This document shows positions 1 through 5,913 of a DNA stretch of 5,913 bases, piece after piece. Made by a program: the position numbers and the translations under genes. Source of the DNA: Paludibacter sp. (lineage in GTDB: Bacteria; Bacteroidota; Bacteroidia; Bacteroidales; Paludibacteraceae); assembly GCA_024709185.1 (NCBI GenBank), contig JANJXE010000423.1:1-5913 (forward strand), in the 5' to 3' direction. How positions within the stretch are numbered: the first letter of the stretch is position 1; the number at the start of each line of letters is the position of its first letter. The notes beneath the pieces were generated by a model. That model saw nothing but the letters and a program-made list of their open reading frames with translations. It had not been told where the DNA came from and did not search any database.

Positions 1-1
1 G

Positions 2-670
2 CCACAAAAGAAGTATCCGGTGGTATACCTGCTCCATGGCTACAGCGACACCTATTCGAAATGGGTTCGTACGGTGCCTTCGATAAAACAACTGGCAACA
101 GCCTACGAGCTGATAATAGTTTGTCCCGATGGCGCTTTCAGCAGCTGGTATGTGGATAGTCCTACCGATCCGGGTTTTCAATACGAAACCCATATCACAC
201 GGGAATTAAGGAAGTATGTAGAGAAAAAGTATTCGACCATCGAAAAGCGGGAAGCACGCGCCATAACCGGCCTGAGCATGGGAGGTCACGGCGCCCTTGT
301 GCTGGCAATGCGCAACAAGGACATTTACGCACATGCCGGAAGCATGAGTGGAGTAACCGACATTCTGAGTCTCGATCGTAATCTTGACCTGGACAAACGA
401 TTAGGTAAAAAAGAAGAAAATACCGAACGGTGGAAAAAACATTCAGCCTTCTACCTGGCTGAAGAACTAAAAAACGGCGAACTCAACCTCAGCATCGAGT
501 GCGGCACCGGCGATTTTCTGTTCGACTCGAACCAGCAATTTCACAGAAAATTACTCGATCTGAAAATTGATCACGACTACACCATTCGTCCCGGTGTTCA
601 CAACTGGGATTACTGGACCAATGCAATTGAGTATCAGTTGTTGTTTTTCAACCGGGCATTTAAGCGGTAA
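2..670 (+). CDS. Esterase D-type alpha/beta hydrolase, N-terminus cut by window edge
   Basis: Probable serine esterase of the PF00756 family (the group that includes S-formylglutathione hydrolase, feruloyl esterases and many Bacteroidota 'esterase family' proteins). The reading frame is open to the left edge, and the codons before the GTG at 20 read PQKKYP, which continues the typical strand before VVYLLHG. The GTG is therefore not the start and the gene begins outside the window; 222 codons are visible. Numbering from the GTG, I see the HG turn at 6-7, a PDG segment at 36-38, the nucleophile elbow GLSMGG with Ser86, a CGTGDF block with candidate acid Asp165, and PGVHNWDYW with candidate catalytic His194, in the right order and spacing. 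The C-terminus is complete. Substrate cannot be told from the sequence, and any signal peptide would lie in the missing part. It converges with pckA and shares a terminator with it. Confidence 0.9.
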   Translation, partial: PQKKYPVVYLLHGYSDTYSKWVRTVPSIKQLATAYELIIVCPDGAFSSWYVDSPTDPGFQYETHITRELRKYVEKKYSTIEKREARAITGLSMGGHGALVLAMRNKDIYAHAGSMSGVTDILSLDRNLDLDKRLGKKEENTERWKKHSAFYLAEELKNGELNLSIECGTGDFLFDSNQQFHRKLLDLKIDHDYTIRPGVHNWDYWTNAIEYQLLFFNRAFKR

Positions 671-798
671 GATTTCAAAGGCATCCTTTTCATCCGGAAG
701 CTGTGCGTTGGAGTGCTACCGGCGATGAGCAAAATTGACAACCATATAAAATCTACCGGAAGTCACGCATTCGCAGGATGACGGTGTGGAGTAAAACC

Positions 799-844
799 AG
801 CAAAAAAAGAGGCTTCTCTTTTCGGAGAAACCTCTTTTTTTGCT
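799..844. terminator. Bidirectional intrinsic terminator between esterase gene and pckA
   Basis: Two 20-base arms (799-818 and 825-844) are inverted copies around a 6-base loop, with a single mismatch (C813 against A830). The arms include a GAGG/CCTC core flanked by seven A on the left and seven T on the right, so an RNA read from either strand ends its GC-containing stem in a U-run. The odd pair is C/A in the + transcript but G/U wobble in the - transcript, so the hairpin is slightly better for pckA. It lies about 128 bases after the esterase stop and about 58 bases after the pckA stop, as expected between convergent genes. Confidence 0.88.
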
Positions 845-902
845 ACTAAAGCAGAAAATCATCTTTAGCTAATGCATTTGTCTTGTTATACTTTGCTTCA
901 AA

Positions 903-2498
903 CTACAACTGCGGACCAGCCACTTTCAAACCGATCGCTTCACAGTTATCGCAATACTGTTCGAAATTTTCGATGTATTTAGCAGCCAGTTCCCGGGCCT
1001 TGCGTTCCCATTCAGCTTTGTCGGCATAGGTATCGCGCGGATCCAGAATTCCTTCTGAAACATTTTTCAATGCCTTTGGAGCATAGAGGTTCAACACCGG
1101 AATATGTACCTGTTCAGCACTTTCGATTGAACCATCAATAATAGCATCGATAATAGCGCGGGTATCCTTGATCGAGATACGTTTTCCGGTACCATTCCAA
1201 CCAGTATTTACCAGATACGCTTTTGCTCCGTATTTTTCCATCTTTTCAACCAGACGTTTGGCATAGATAGTAGGATGCAGAGTCAGGAAGGCTTCACCGA
1301 AAGCAGGTGAGAACGACATCTGCGGAGTAGTAATACCCCGTTCGGTTCCGGCCACTTTAGACGTATATCCACACAGGAAGTGGTATTGAGCCGATTTATC
1401 GTCGAGGACAGAAACCGGAGGCAACACACCGTAAGCATCGGCCGAAAGATAAATAATTTTGGAAGCATGTCCGGCACGAGAAGGCAACACAATTTTGCTG
1501 ATGTGATGAATCGGGTACGAAACACGGGTATTTTCCGTTTTCGAAGCTTCCTTCGAATAGTCGGGAGTACCATCTTCCTTAACAGTCACATTTTCGAGAA
1601 GAGCATCGCGGCGAATAGCACGCCAGATGTCAGGTTCATTTTCCTTACTCAGGTCGATAACTTTAGCATAACAACCCCCTTCGAAGTTGAACACACCCTT
1701 GTCGTCCCAGCCATGCTCATCGTCGCCAATAAGGTAGCGTTTCGGGTCGGCCGAAAGAGTCGTTTTACCGGTACCCGACAGACCAAAGAAGATAGCCACA
1801 TCTCCATCGGCACCCACATTAGCCGAGCAGTGCATTGAAGCAATGCCCTTCAACGGCAAATAGTAGTTCATAAGTGCGAAAATACCTTTTTTCATCTCGC
1901 CACCGTACCAGGTTCCACCAATCACCTGCATTTTGCGGGTCAAATCAAAAAGAGTAAACACTTCCGAGTTCAGACCCTGTTCTTTCCAGTTGGGGTTTGT
2001 GGTTTTCGAACCGTTAAGACACACAAAATCAGGCTCGCCGTAGTTTGCCAGTTCATAGTGCGACGGACGGATAAACATATTGGTTACAAAATGCGCCTGC
2101 CAGGCTACTTCCATCACAAAGCGAACTTTCATGCGGGTATCTTCGTTGCTACCGCAAAAGGTATCAACTACATAAAGTTTCTTTGCAGTGGATAATTGTT
2201 TCACCACTAAACCTTTACAATGATCGAACACTTCGGGGGTGGTAGGGCGGTTGATGGTTCCGTCCCACCACATTGTGTCGCGGGTGGTATCATCCAATAC
2301 GATAAATTTATCTTTGGGTGAACGTCCGGTAAACACACCTGTGTCGACAGCCATTGCGCCTGTGTTGGTTAATACTCCTCTTTCAAAACCCTCATTTGCG
2401 GGATCTATCTCAGCCTGAAAGAGTTCCTCGTAAGAAGGATTGTGCAGCACTTCGAAATCTCCCGAAATACCGTACTTACTTAAATCCAGATTTGCCAT
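903..2498 (-). CDS. pckA: Phosphoenolpyruvate carboxykinase (ATP)
   Basis: Cytoplasmic enzyme interconverting oxaloacetate + ATP and PEP + CO2 + ADP. It serves gluconeogenesis; in anaerobic Bacteroidota it is also known to run in the carboxylating direction, feeding succinate production. The 531-residue length is usual for the ATP-type family. Visible motifs in order: [10 protein letters not shown] at 56-65 (Arg59, substrate binding), [12 protein letters not shown] around 194-205 with Tyr198 and metal-ligand Lys204, His223 in SMHCSAN (metal ligand), the P-loop [11 protein letters not shown] at 239-249 with Lys245, the kinase-2 acidic segment GDDEHGW with Asp260, and Arg325 in ENTRVSYP. These correspond to E. 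coli Arg65, Tyr207, Lys213, His232, Lys254, Asp269 and Arg333 at a nearly constant offset, so the enzyme looks active. The start ATG (complement of 2496-2498) gives the family's normal N-terminus. No Shine-Dalgarno is evident, which is common in this phylum. It is divergent from dut and appears monocistronic. Confidence 0.98.
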   Translation of the reverse strand: MANLDLSKYGISGDFEVLHNPSYEELFQAEIDPANEGFERGVLTNTGAMAVDTGVFTGRSPKDKFIVLDDTTRDTMWWDGTINRPTTPEVFDHCKGLVVKQLSTAKKLYVVDTFCGSNEDTRMKVRFVMEVAWQAHFVTNMFIRPSHYELANYGEPDFVCLNGSKTTNPNWKEQGLNSEVFTLFDLTRKMQVIGGTWYGGEMKKGIFALMNYYLPLKGIASMHCSANVGADGDVAIFFGLSGTGKTTLSADPKRYLIGDDEHGWDDKGVFNFEGGCYAKVIDLSKENEPDIWRAIRRDALLENVTVKEDGTPDYSKEASKTENTRVSYPIHHISKIVLPSRAGHASKIIYLSADAYGVLPPVSVLDDKSAQYHFLCGYTSKVAGTERGITTPQMSFSPAFGEAFLTLHPTIYAKRLVEKMEKYGAKAYLVNTGWNGTGKRISIKDTRAIIDAIIDGSIESAEQVHIPVLNLYAPKALKNVSEGILDPRDTYADKAEWERKARELAAKYIENFEQYCDNCEAIGLKVAGPQL

Positions 2499-2567
2499 TA
2501 GATTAAATCGATTAATATGTTAAAAATGCGTGAATAAACCTTTATAAACATTTGTTCATATAAGCTG

Positions 2568-2598
2568 CAAATGTACGACTAATTTATAATTAACCAAA
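2568..2598 (-). promoter_or_regulatory. Predicted pckA promoter (Bacteroidota primary sigma type)
   Basis: Read on the - strand there is TTTG (complement of 2595-2598), 19 bases, then TACATTTG (complement of 2568-2575). This matches the Bacteroidota -33/-7 consensus TTTG and TAnnTTTG with the expected spacing. Transcription would begin at about 2561-2564, giving a 5' leader of roughly 60-65 bases. The region behind it (about 2599-2650) is rich in A and T runs, which may act like an UP element; that last point is inference. I found no convincing CRP-like palindrome. Confidence 0.6.
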
Positions 2599-2653
2599 TT
2601 TTTATTACTGAAAAATTTCCTTAATCAGATAAAAAAATCTTTTTAAAGCAATT

Positions 2654-2689
2654 TTTGTAGCGTAATGACAGGAAAAAAGCTTAATTTTG
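2654..2689 (+). promoter_or_regulatory. Predicted promoter of the dut operon
   Basis: TTTG at 2654-2657 is followed after 24 bases by TAATTTTG at 2682-2689, a full match to TAnnTTTG. The spacer is a few bases longer than usual for this class, so the -33 box is the weaker part of the call. A start near 2695 would leave a leader of only about 20 bases before the dut ATG at 2718. No other promoter candidate was noticed in the following operon, whose genes leave no intergenic room. Confidence 0.5.
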
Positions 2690-2717
2690 TGGCTGCCGTA
2701 AAAAATGGACGTAGTAT

Positions 2718-3149
2718 ATGAAAATTAAAGTAGTGAACAGGTCGAAGCATGCCTTACCCACCTATGCCACAGCGCATTCTGCAGGGATGGATTTGCGGGC
2801 CAATTTAGATAATCCCATTACCCTGAAGCCCTTTGAACGGGCATTGATACCTACCGGATTATACATTGAACTTCCGGAAGGGTATGAAGCACAAATTCGT
2901 CCGCGCAGTGGATTGGCGCTCAAAAAAGGAATTACGGTACTCAACTCACCGGGCACCATTGATGCCGATTACCGTGGCGAAGTATGCATTATACTCATCA
3001 ATTTATCATCGGAAGCCTTTGTAATAGAAGATGGCGAACGTATTTGTCAGATGGTGGTGGCCCCATATGTTCAGGCTGGTTGGGAAGAAGTAAATGTTTT
3101 GGGAGAGACCATCCGTGGAGAAGGCGGATTCGGACACACAGGAGTATGA
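2718..3149 (+). CDS. dut: Deoxyuridine 5'-triphosphate nucleotidohydrolase (dUTPase)
   Basis: Hydrolyses dUTP to dUMP and pyrophosphate in the cytoplasm, keeping uracil out of DNA and supplying the thymidylate precursor. At 143 residues it has the normal length of the homotrimeric family, and all five conserved motifs are present: [11 protein letters not shown] at 19-28; II, PRSGLA at 62-67; [13 protein letters not shown] at 79-88, with Asp82 as the expected catalytic residue; [11 protein letters not shown] at 106-114; [11 protein letters not shown] at 133-142, with Phe138 as the base-stacking aromatic. The ATG start gives the usual MKIKVVN beginning. Upstream is A-rich without a clear Shine-Dalgarno. 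Its TGA overlaps the next gene's ATG (ATGA, 3146-3149), so it heads a coupled operon. Confidence 0.98.
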   Translation: MKIKVVNRSKHALPTYATAHSAGMDLRANLDNPITLKPFERALIPTGLYIELPEGYEAQIRPRSGLALKKGITVLNSPGTIDADYRGEVCIILINLSSEAFVIEDGERICQMVVAPYVQAGWEEVNVLGETIRGEGGFGHTGV

Positions 3150-4909
3150 AGATTCAGTGGATAGTTATCGTGGTGGTGGCCGTTGCCGCCCTTTCATGCC
3201 GTAGTTCAGTTCCTGCTGTTGTTGGCTCAATCGAGCCTGCACGAGCTTCACGTGTTGCTCTTACCGAAGAGGAACAGCGCCGTTTCGACTATTATTTTTA
3301 CGAAGGACTTCGCCTGAAGGAAGAAGGATTTGCTCAGCAGGCCCTTGACTCACTGTTGGTAAGTTACAGTCTCGATTCGCTCGATGCAGGTCTGATGGCC
3401 GAAATTGCTCTGATGCAGGCATCGCTCGATAAAAATCCGGAGTCGGTGCAAACCATGCAAAAAGCACTGGAGCTCGCCCCCGACAACTGGTGGTTCAACA
3501 TGCAGCTTTTCCGGCTCTATATGCACAATAAGCGCAACGATGAGGCGCTTAAACTGGCCGAGCAACTTCATAAAAAATATCCGTTAAAGGAAGATGTGTA
3601 TAGCCTGCTGATTCCCTTATACCAGCAAAACGAACGTTTCGAAGAAGCCCTGAATCTCTACGATCAGTTAGAATCCATTACCGGGATCAACGAGCGTATA
3701 TCGTTTGATAAAATGCGTCTGCAGCTGATGTTAAATCAGCCCCGTAAGGCAACTGCCGAAATCGACAAGCTCATCCAGAAATACCCCTACGAAAACCGTT
3801 TCCGGGTATTAAAAGGCGACTTTCTTATGCAACAGAAGCAACCTGAAAAAGCGCTTGAGATATACCAGGCCGTATTAGCTGATGAGCCACAGAATCCGCA
3901 CGCTCAAATTTCCATGTCGGAATACTACAACCTGAAAGGCGATGCCGCTCATGCACTCGAATACGTAGTGGCAGCACTCAAGAATAATGAGCTGGAGATT
4001 GAGATGAAGATAGACATTCTGGGTCAGCACATTGAAAATCTGCTCAAATCGGAACGCAAGCTGGAGGATACGGAGGATTTGTTTAAATTGCTTATTGAAT
4101 ACTATCCCCGCGACGAACGGGTACATGAGTACTACGCAGCTTACCTGCAGCATCAGAAACGTGAGAAAGACGCCCTCGAAGTATATGAATCCATTCTGGC
4201 TATCAACCCTGAGAAGGAGACTGTATGGTTTAGTATCATGCAAATGCATTTCAGCAATAAAGAATACGATAAAGTGATTGAAATTGCCGACAGGGCGATT
4301 ACAGCGCTCGACAACAACCTGAGAGCCTATTATTTTAAGGCTATCACTTACGACCTTGCCGGAGATGCCGACAAAGCCATCGAAACGCACAGACAGGCAC
4401 TTCCGTTGTTTAAAGATGGAGAGCAACCCCTTCTTCGAAGCGATTTTTACTCACACCTTGCAGAGTTGAACAACAAAATGGGTCGGCCGGACGAAGCATT
4501 TGCTGCTTACGAAGAATCGCTGAAACACAATCCCGACAATATTGGTGTGATGAACAATTATGCCTACAACCTTTCGATTCATAAAAAGGATCTGGCCAAG
4601 GCTGAACGCATGAGCGCACGTACTATCGAGAAGGAACCCCGAAACAGCACCTACCTCGATACCTATGCCTGGATTTTTTATCAGCAGGGTAATTACTCGC
4701 TGGCAAAATTCTACATCGAAAGGGCTATCAGTTATCTGACCGACAAACAGGACAAGGGTGTGTATTATGAACATTATGGCGATATCCTGTGGATGACCCG
4801 TGCGAACGATGACAAAGCACTGGAGAACTGGAAGAAAGCCTGGGATTCGGGTGTTCATACCGACGAATTGAAACAAAAAATTGAAAATAAAGGATGGATA
4901 CGCGACTAA
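3146..4909 (+). CDS. Large TPR-repeat lipoprotein of the cell envelope
   Basis: A 587-residue protein made almost entirely of tetratricopeptide repeats behind a lipoprotein signal. The start is ATG 3146, overlapping the dut stop by 4 bases. A longer frame begins at 2984 but only reads dut out of frame, while the chosen start places a signal peptide at the N-terminus: MKIQW, a hydrophobic run to residue 17, then ALSC with Cys18 as lipidation site. The residues after the Cys (RSSVP) lack the acidic cluster used for surface export in this phylum, so a periplasm-facing anchor is more likely. TPR-like helical pairs are clearest at about 48-81, 216-249, 324-357, 358-389, 392-421, 432-463, 464-499 and 503-533; 180-215 and 283-323 are less regular. 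TPRs bind proteins or peptides, so a scaffold or assembly role is plausible, but the partner is unknown. The stop overlaps the next gene by 16 bases. Confidence 0.92.
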   Translation: MKIQWIVIVVVAVAALSCRSSVPAVVGSIEPARASRVALTEEEQRRFDYYFYEGLRLKEEGFAQQALDSLLVSYSLDSLDAGLMAEIALMQASLDKNPESVQTMQKALELAPDNWWFNMQLFRLYMHNKRNDEALKLAEQLHKKYPLKEDVYSLLIPLYQQNERFEEALNLYDQLESITGINERISFDKMRLQLMLNQPRKATAEIDKLIQKYPYENRFRVLKGDFLMQQKQPEKALEIYQAVLADEPQNPHAQISMSEYYNLKGDAAHALEYVVAALKNNELEIEMKIDILGQHIENLLKSERKLEDTEDLFKLLIEYYPRDERVHEYYAAYLQHQKREKDALEVYESILAINPEKETVWFSIMQMHFSNKEYDKVIEIADRAITALDNNLRAYYFKAITYDLAGDADKAIETHRQALPLFKDGEQPLLRSDFYSHLAELNNKMGRPDEAFAAYEESLKHNPDNIGVMNNYAYNLSIHKKDLAKAERMSARTIEKEPRNSTYLDTYAWIFYQQGNYSLAKFYIERAISYLTDKQDKGVYYEHYGDILWMTRANDDKALENWKKAWDSGVHTDELKQKIENKGWIRD

Positions 4910-5682
4910 CCCGGATTTTCATACTACTTGCAACGGTGGGAACACTTTTTTCGGCCTGTAAAACAGGGCGTGAACTAAGTGGAGGTGCCGCTGTTGCGGA
5001 GCGGGCCATCGCCGCACAACCCGACTTCAGCAGTCTGGATATTAAACGGATGACAGTAAATATTACCACCAATGATGGAACATCCTACACAAGTCCGGCC
5101 ACCTGCCGAATCATCCGCGATTCGGTGGTTCATTTATCAATACAACCCATTTTCGGAATCGAAATGTTTATGGCTCAACTCACACCAGACCGCTTTGTGG
5201 TTTTGGATAAGATGCGGAAAATAGCTTATACAGGCACTTATGAACAGCTGGGTGAGCGTATGGGCATGGTCATCAACTTCACGAGTTTACAGGCCCTGCT
5301 TACCAACAGGCTTTTTGTGCTCAACAGCGAAGAAGGATCACTGAACCGGTTAAAAGCTGAAACGCATAAAGGAATGAAAACGCTCCAGCACACCCGGATA
5401 CCGGTGCGTCAGCAATTTATACTGAACAATGCCTTCCGGATACAGGAAACCCGGATTAGTGCGGTGGTAGGGAACTACCATTTCACAGCCCGGTACGATG
5501 GATTTACAAACCAGGATTTACTCGTATTTCCTTATCAACAAACCATGAATCTTGAGGCAGGAAGTAAACGATACTCGCTTGGGCTTACCATTACCAGAAT
5601 GATTATCAATATGAATCCACAAATTCCTTCGGTTTCACTTCAGGGATATCGAATCGGGAATATCGACCAATTACTAAAATAA
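4894..5682 (+). CDS. DUF4292-family lipoprotein (possible LolA/LolB-like fold)
   Basis: A 262-residue predicted lipoprotein: positively charged start (MDTRLTR), hydrophobic stretch at 8-20, and a lipobox ending FSAC with Cys22. The rest resembles the Bacteroidota family DUF4292 (PF14125) as I remember it: alternating hydrophobic strands, the segment SVVHLSIQPIFGIEMFMAQL at about 76-95, DRFVVLDKMRKIAYTG soon after, and INFTSLQALLTNRLFVLN at about 128-145. This layout recalls LolA/LolB-type lipid-binding barrels, which is inference and not shown by the sequence. The start is well fixed: an in-frame TAA at 4888-4890 lies just upstream of ATG 4894. The gene overlaps the TPR lipoprotein by 16 bases and ends 1 base before the EnvC-like gene, so translational coupling is likely. 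The family's function is not established to my knowledge. Confidence 0.85.
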   Translation: MDTRLTRIFILLATVGTLFSACKTGRELSGGAAVAERAIAAQPDFSSLDIKRMTVNITTNDGTSYTSPATCRIIRDSVVHLSIQPIFGIEMFMAQLTPDRFVVLDKMRKIAYTGTYEQLGERMGMVINFTSLQALLTNRLFVLNSEEGSLNRLKAETHKGMKTLQHTRIPVRQQFILNNAFRIQETRISAVVGNYHFTARYDGFTNQDLLVFPYQQTMNLEAGSKRYSLGLTITRMIINMNPQIPSVSLQGYRIGNIDQLLK

Positions 5683-5683
5683 G

Positions 5684-5913
5684 ATGCTACGTATTATACA
5701 CTACATACTACTGATAGGGCTGTTTGTTCCGACGCTTACGGGCCAGACCGTTGAAGAACTGGAGCGCAGGCGCAAAGAAGCGTTGAAACAACTGGAGACT
5801 ACGGGCAAAATTCTGAACGAAACGCGCAAGGACCAGCGAAACACCCTGAACAAACTGAATGTACTGAATCGTAATATCAAACAGCGCAATACCCTTATTA
5901 ACACAATTGCCAG
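5684..5913 (+). CDS. EnvC-like murein hydrolase activator / M23-type protein, N-terminal fragment
   Basis: The frame from ATG 5684 is open to the right edge: 76 codons, C-terminus missing. The translation starts MLRIIHYILLIGLFVP, a short charged then hydrophobic signal peptide with a likely cut before Gln21 (TLTG/QTVEEL). From about residue 22 it is highly charged and heptad-like (VEELERRRKEALKQLETT, then repeated Leu/Ile with Asn, Lys, Arg), i.e. a long coiled coil. This is the typical beginning of Bacteroidota EnvC-like proteins, which carry a C-terminal LytM/M23 domain and either activate amidases or cut peptidoglycan themselves. The diagnostic M23 domain lies outside the window, so the family call rests on N-terminal resemblance and gene order. 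The ATG follows the DUF4292 stop by one base. Confidence 0.75.
   Translation, partial: MLRIIHYILLIGLFVPTLTGQTVEELERRRKEALKQLETTGKILNETRKDQRNTLNKLNVLNRNIKQRNTLINTIA

Noticed and set aside
671..798. Scattered CCGG-containing words (CCGGAAG at 694 and 756; CTACCGG at 716 and 753) that might be a degraded repeat
   Set aside because: The copies are 7 bases long, irregularly spaced (62 and 37 bases), and their flanks do not align well. No unit, hairpin or gene could be supported in this part of the gap.
1380..1838. 152-codon open frame on the + strand inside pckA
   Set aside because: It is antisense to a complete, well-conserved pckA; its translation shows no recognisable domain and it has no promoter or spacing of its own. 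It is a shadow of biased codon use.
2499..2520. Near-palindrome ATTAAATCGATTAAT just upstream of the pckA start as an operator
   Set aside because: The symmetry is short and AT-only outside ATCGAT, and the site lies well downstream of the predicted promoter. Chance is more likely in this composition.
3875..4426. 183-codon open frame on the - strand inside the TPR gene
   Set aside because: It lies wholly antisense to clear TPR repeats. The Cys/Phe/Val-rich translation has no domain pattern, and no promoter or terminator belongs to it.
4451..5072. Open frames of 141 and 114 codons on the - strand at the TPR/DUF4292 junction
   Set aside because: They overlap each other and two well-supported + strand genes, and show no recognisable product. 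Shadows.
1..5913. Search by eye for CRISPR arrays, IS ends, tRNA/rRNA, phage or defence genes
   Set aside because: No regular repeats, transposase or integrase motifs, or RNA-gene signatures were seen. Nearly all the sequence is accounted for by housekeeping and envelope genes with uniform character.

Overview
The window looks like core chromosome of a Bacteroidota member, most likely Bacteroidales or a close relative. The evidence is a set of Bacteroidota-type protein families (a DUF4292 lipoprotein, an EnvC-like coiled-coil protein and an ATP-type PEP carboxykinase), promoter candidates of the TTTG/TAnnTTTG type, and start codons that mostly lack a well-placed Shine-Dalgarno sequence. Base composition is moderate in the genes and strongly AT-rich in the one divergent intergenic region. 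I see no mobile element, CRISPR array, rRNA, tRNA or phage gene.

Layout from left to right. (1) Positions 2-670, + strand: the 3' part of a secreted-type or cytoplasmic alpha/beta-hydrolase esterase (esterase D / PF00756 type), cut by the left edge. (2) Positions 671-902: a convergent intergenic gap with a strong hairpin, 799-844, that can terminate transcription from both sides. (3) Positions 903-2498, - strand: pckA, a complete ATP-dependent PEP carboxykinase with all the catalytic residues I could look for. (4) Positions 2499-2717: a divergent AT-rich promoter region with one Bacteroidota-type promoter candidate facing each way. (5) Positions 2718-5913, + strand: a tightly packed run of dut, a large TPR lipoprotein, a DUF4292 lipoprotein and the start of an EnvC-like protein cut by the right edge. 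The junctions are a 4-base overlap, a 16-base overlap and a 1-base gap, so the four are very probably one translationally coupled operon.

Functionally, pckA links PEP and oxaloacetate (gluconeogenesis, or CO2 fixation toward succinate in anaerobes). The right-hand operon joins nucleotide-pool hygiene (dUTPase) to three cell-envelope proteins: two predicted lipoproteins and one exported coiled-coil protein probably involved in peptidoglycan hydrolysis. The window is mostly ordinary housekeeping DNA. The part most worth study is the poorly understood envelope trio behind dut. I found no evidence of an undescribed defence or mobile system.
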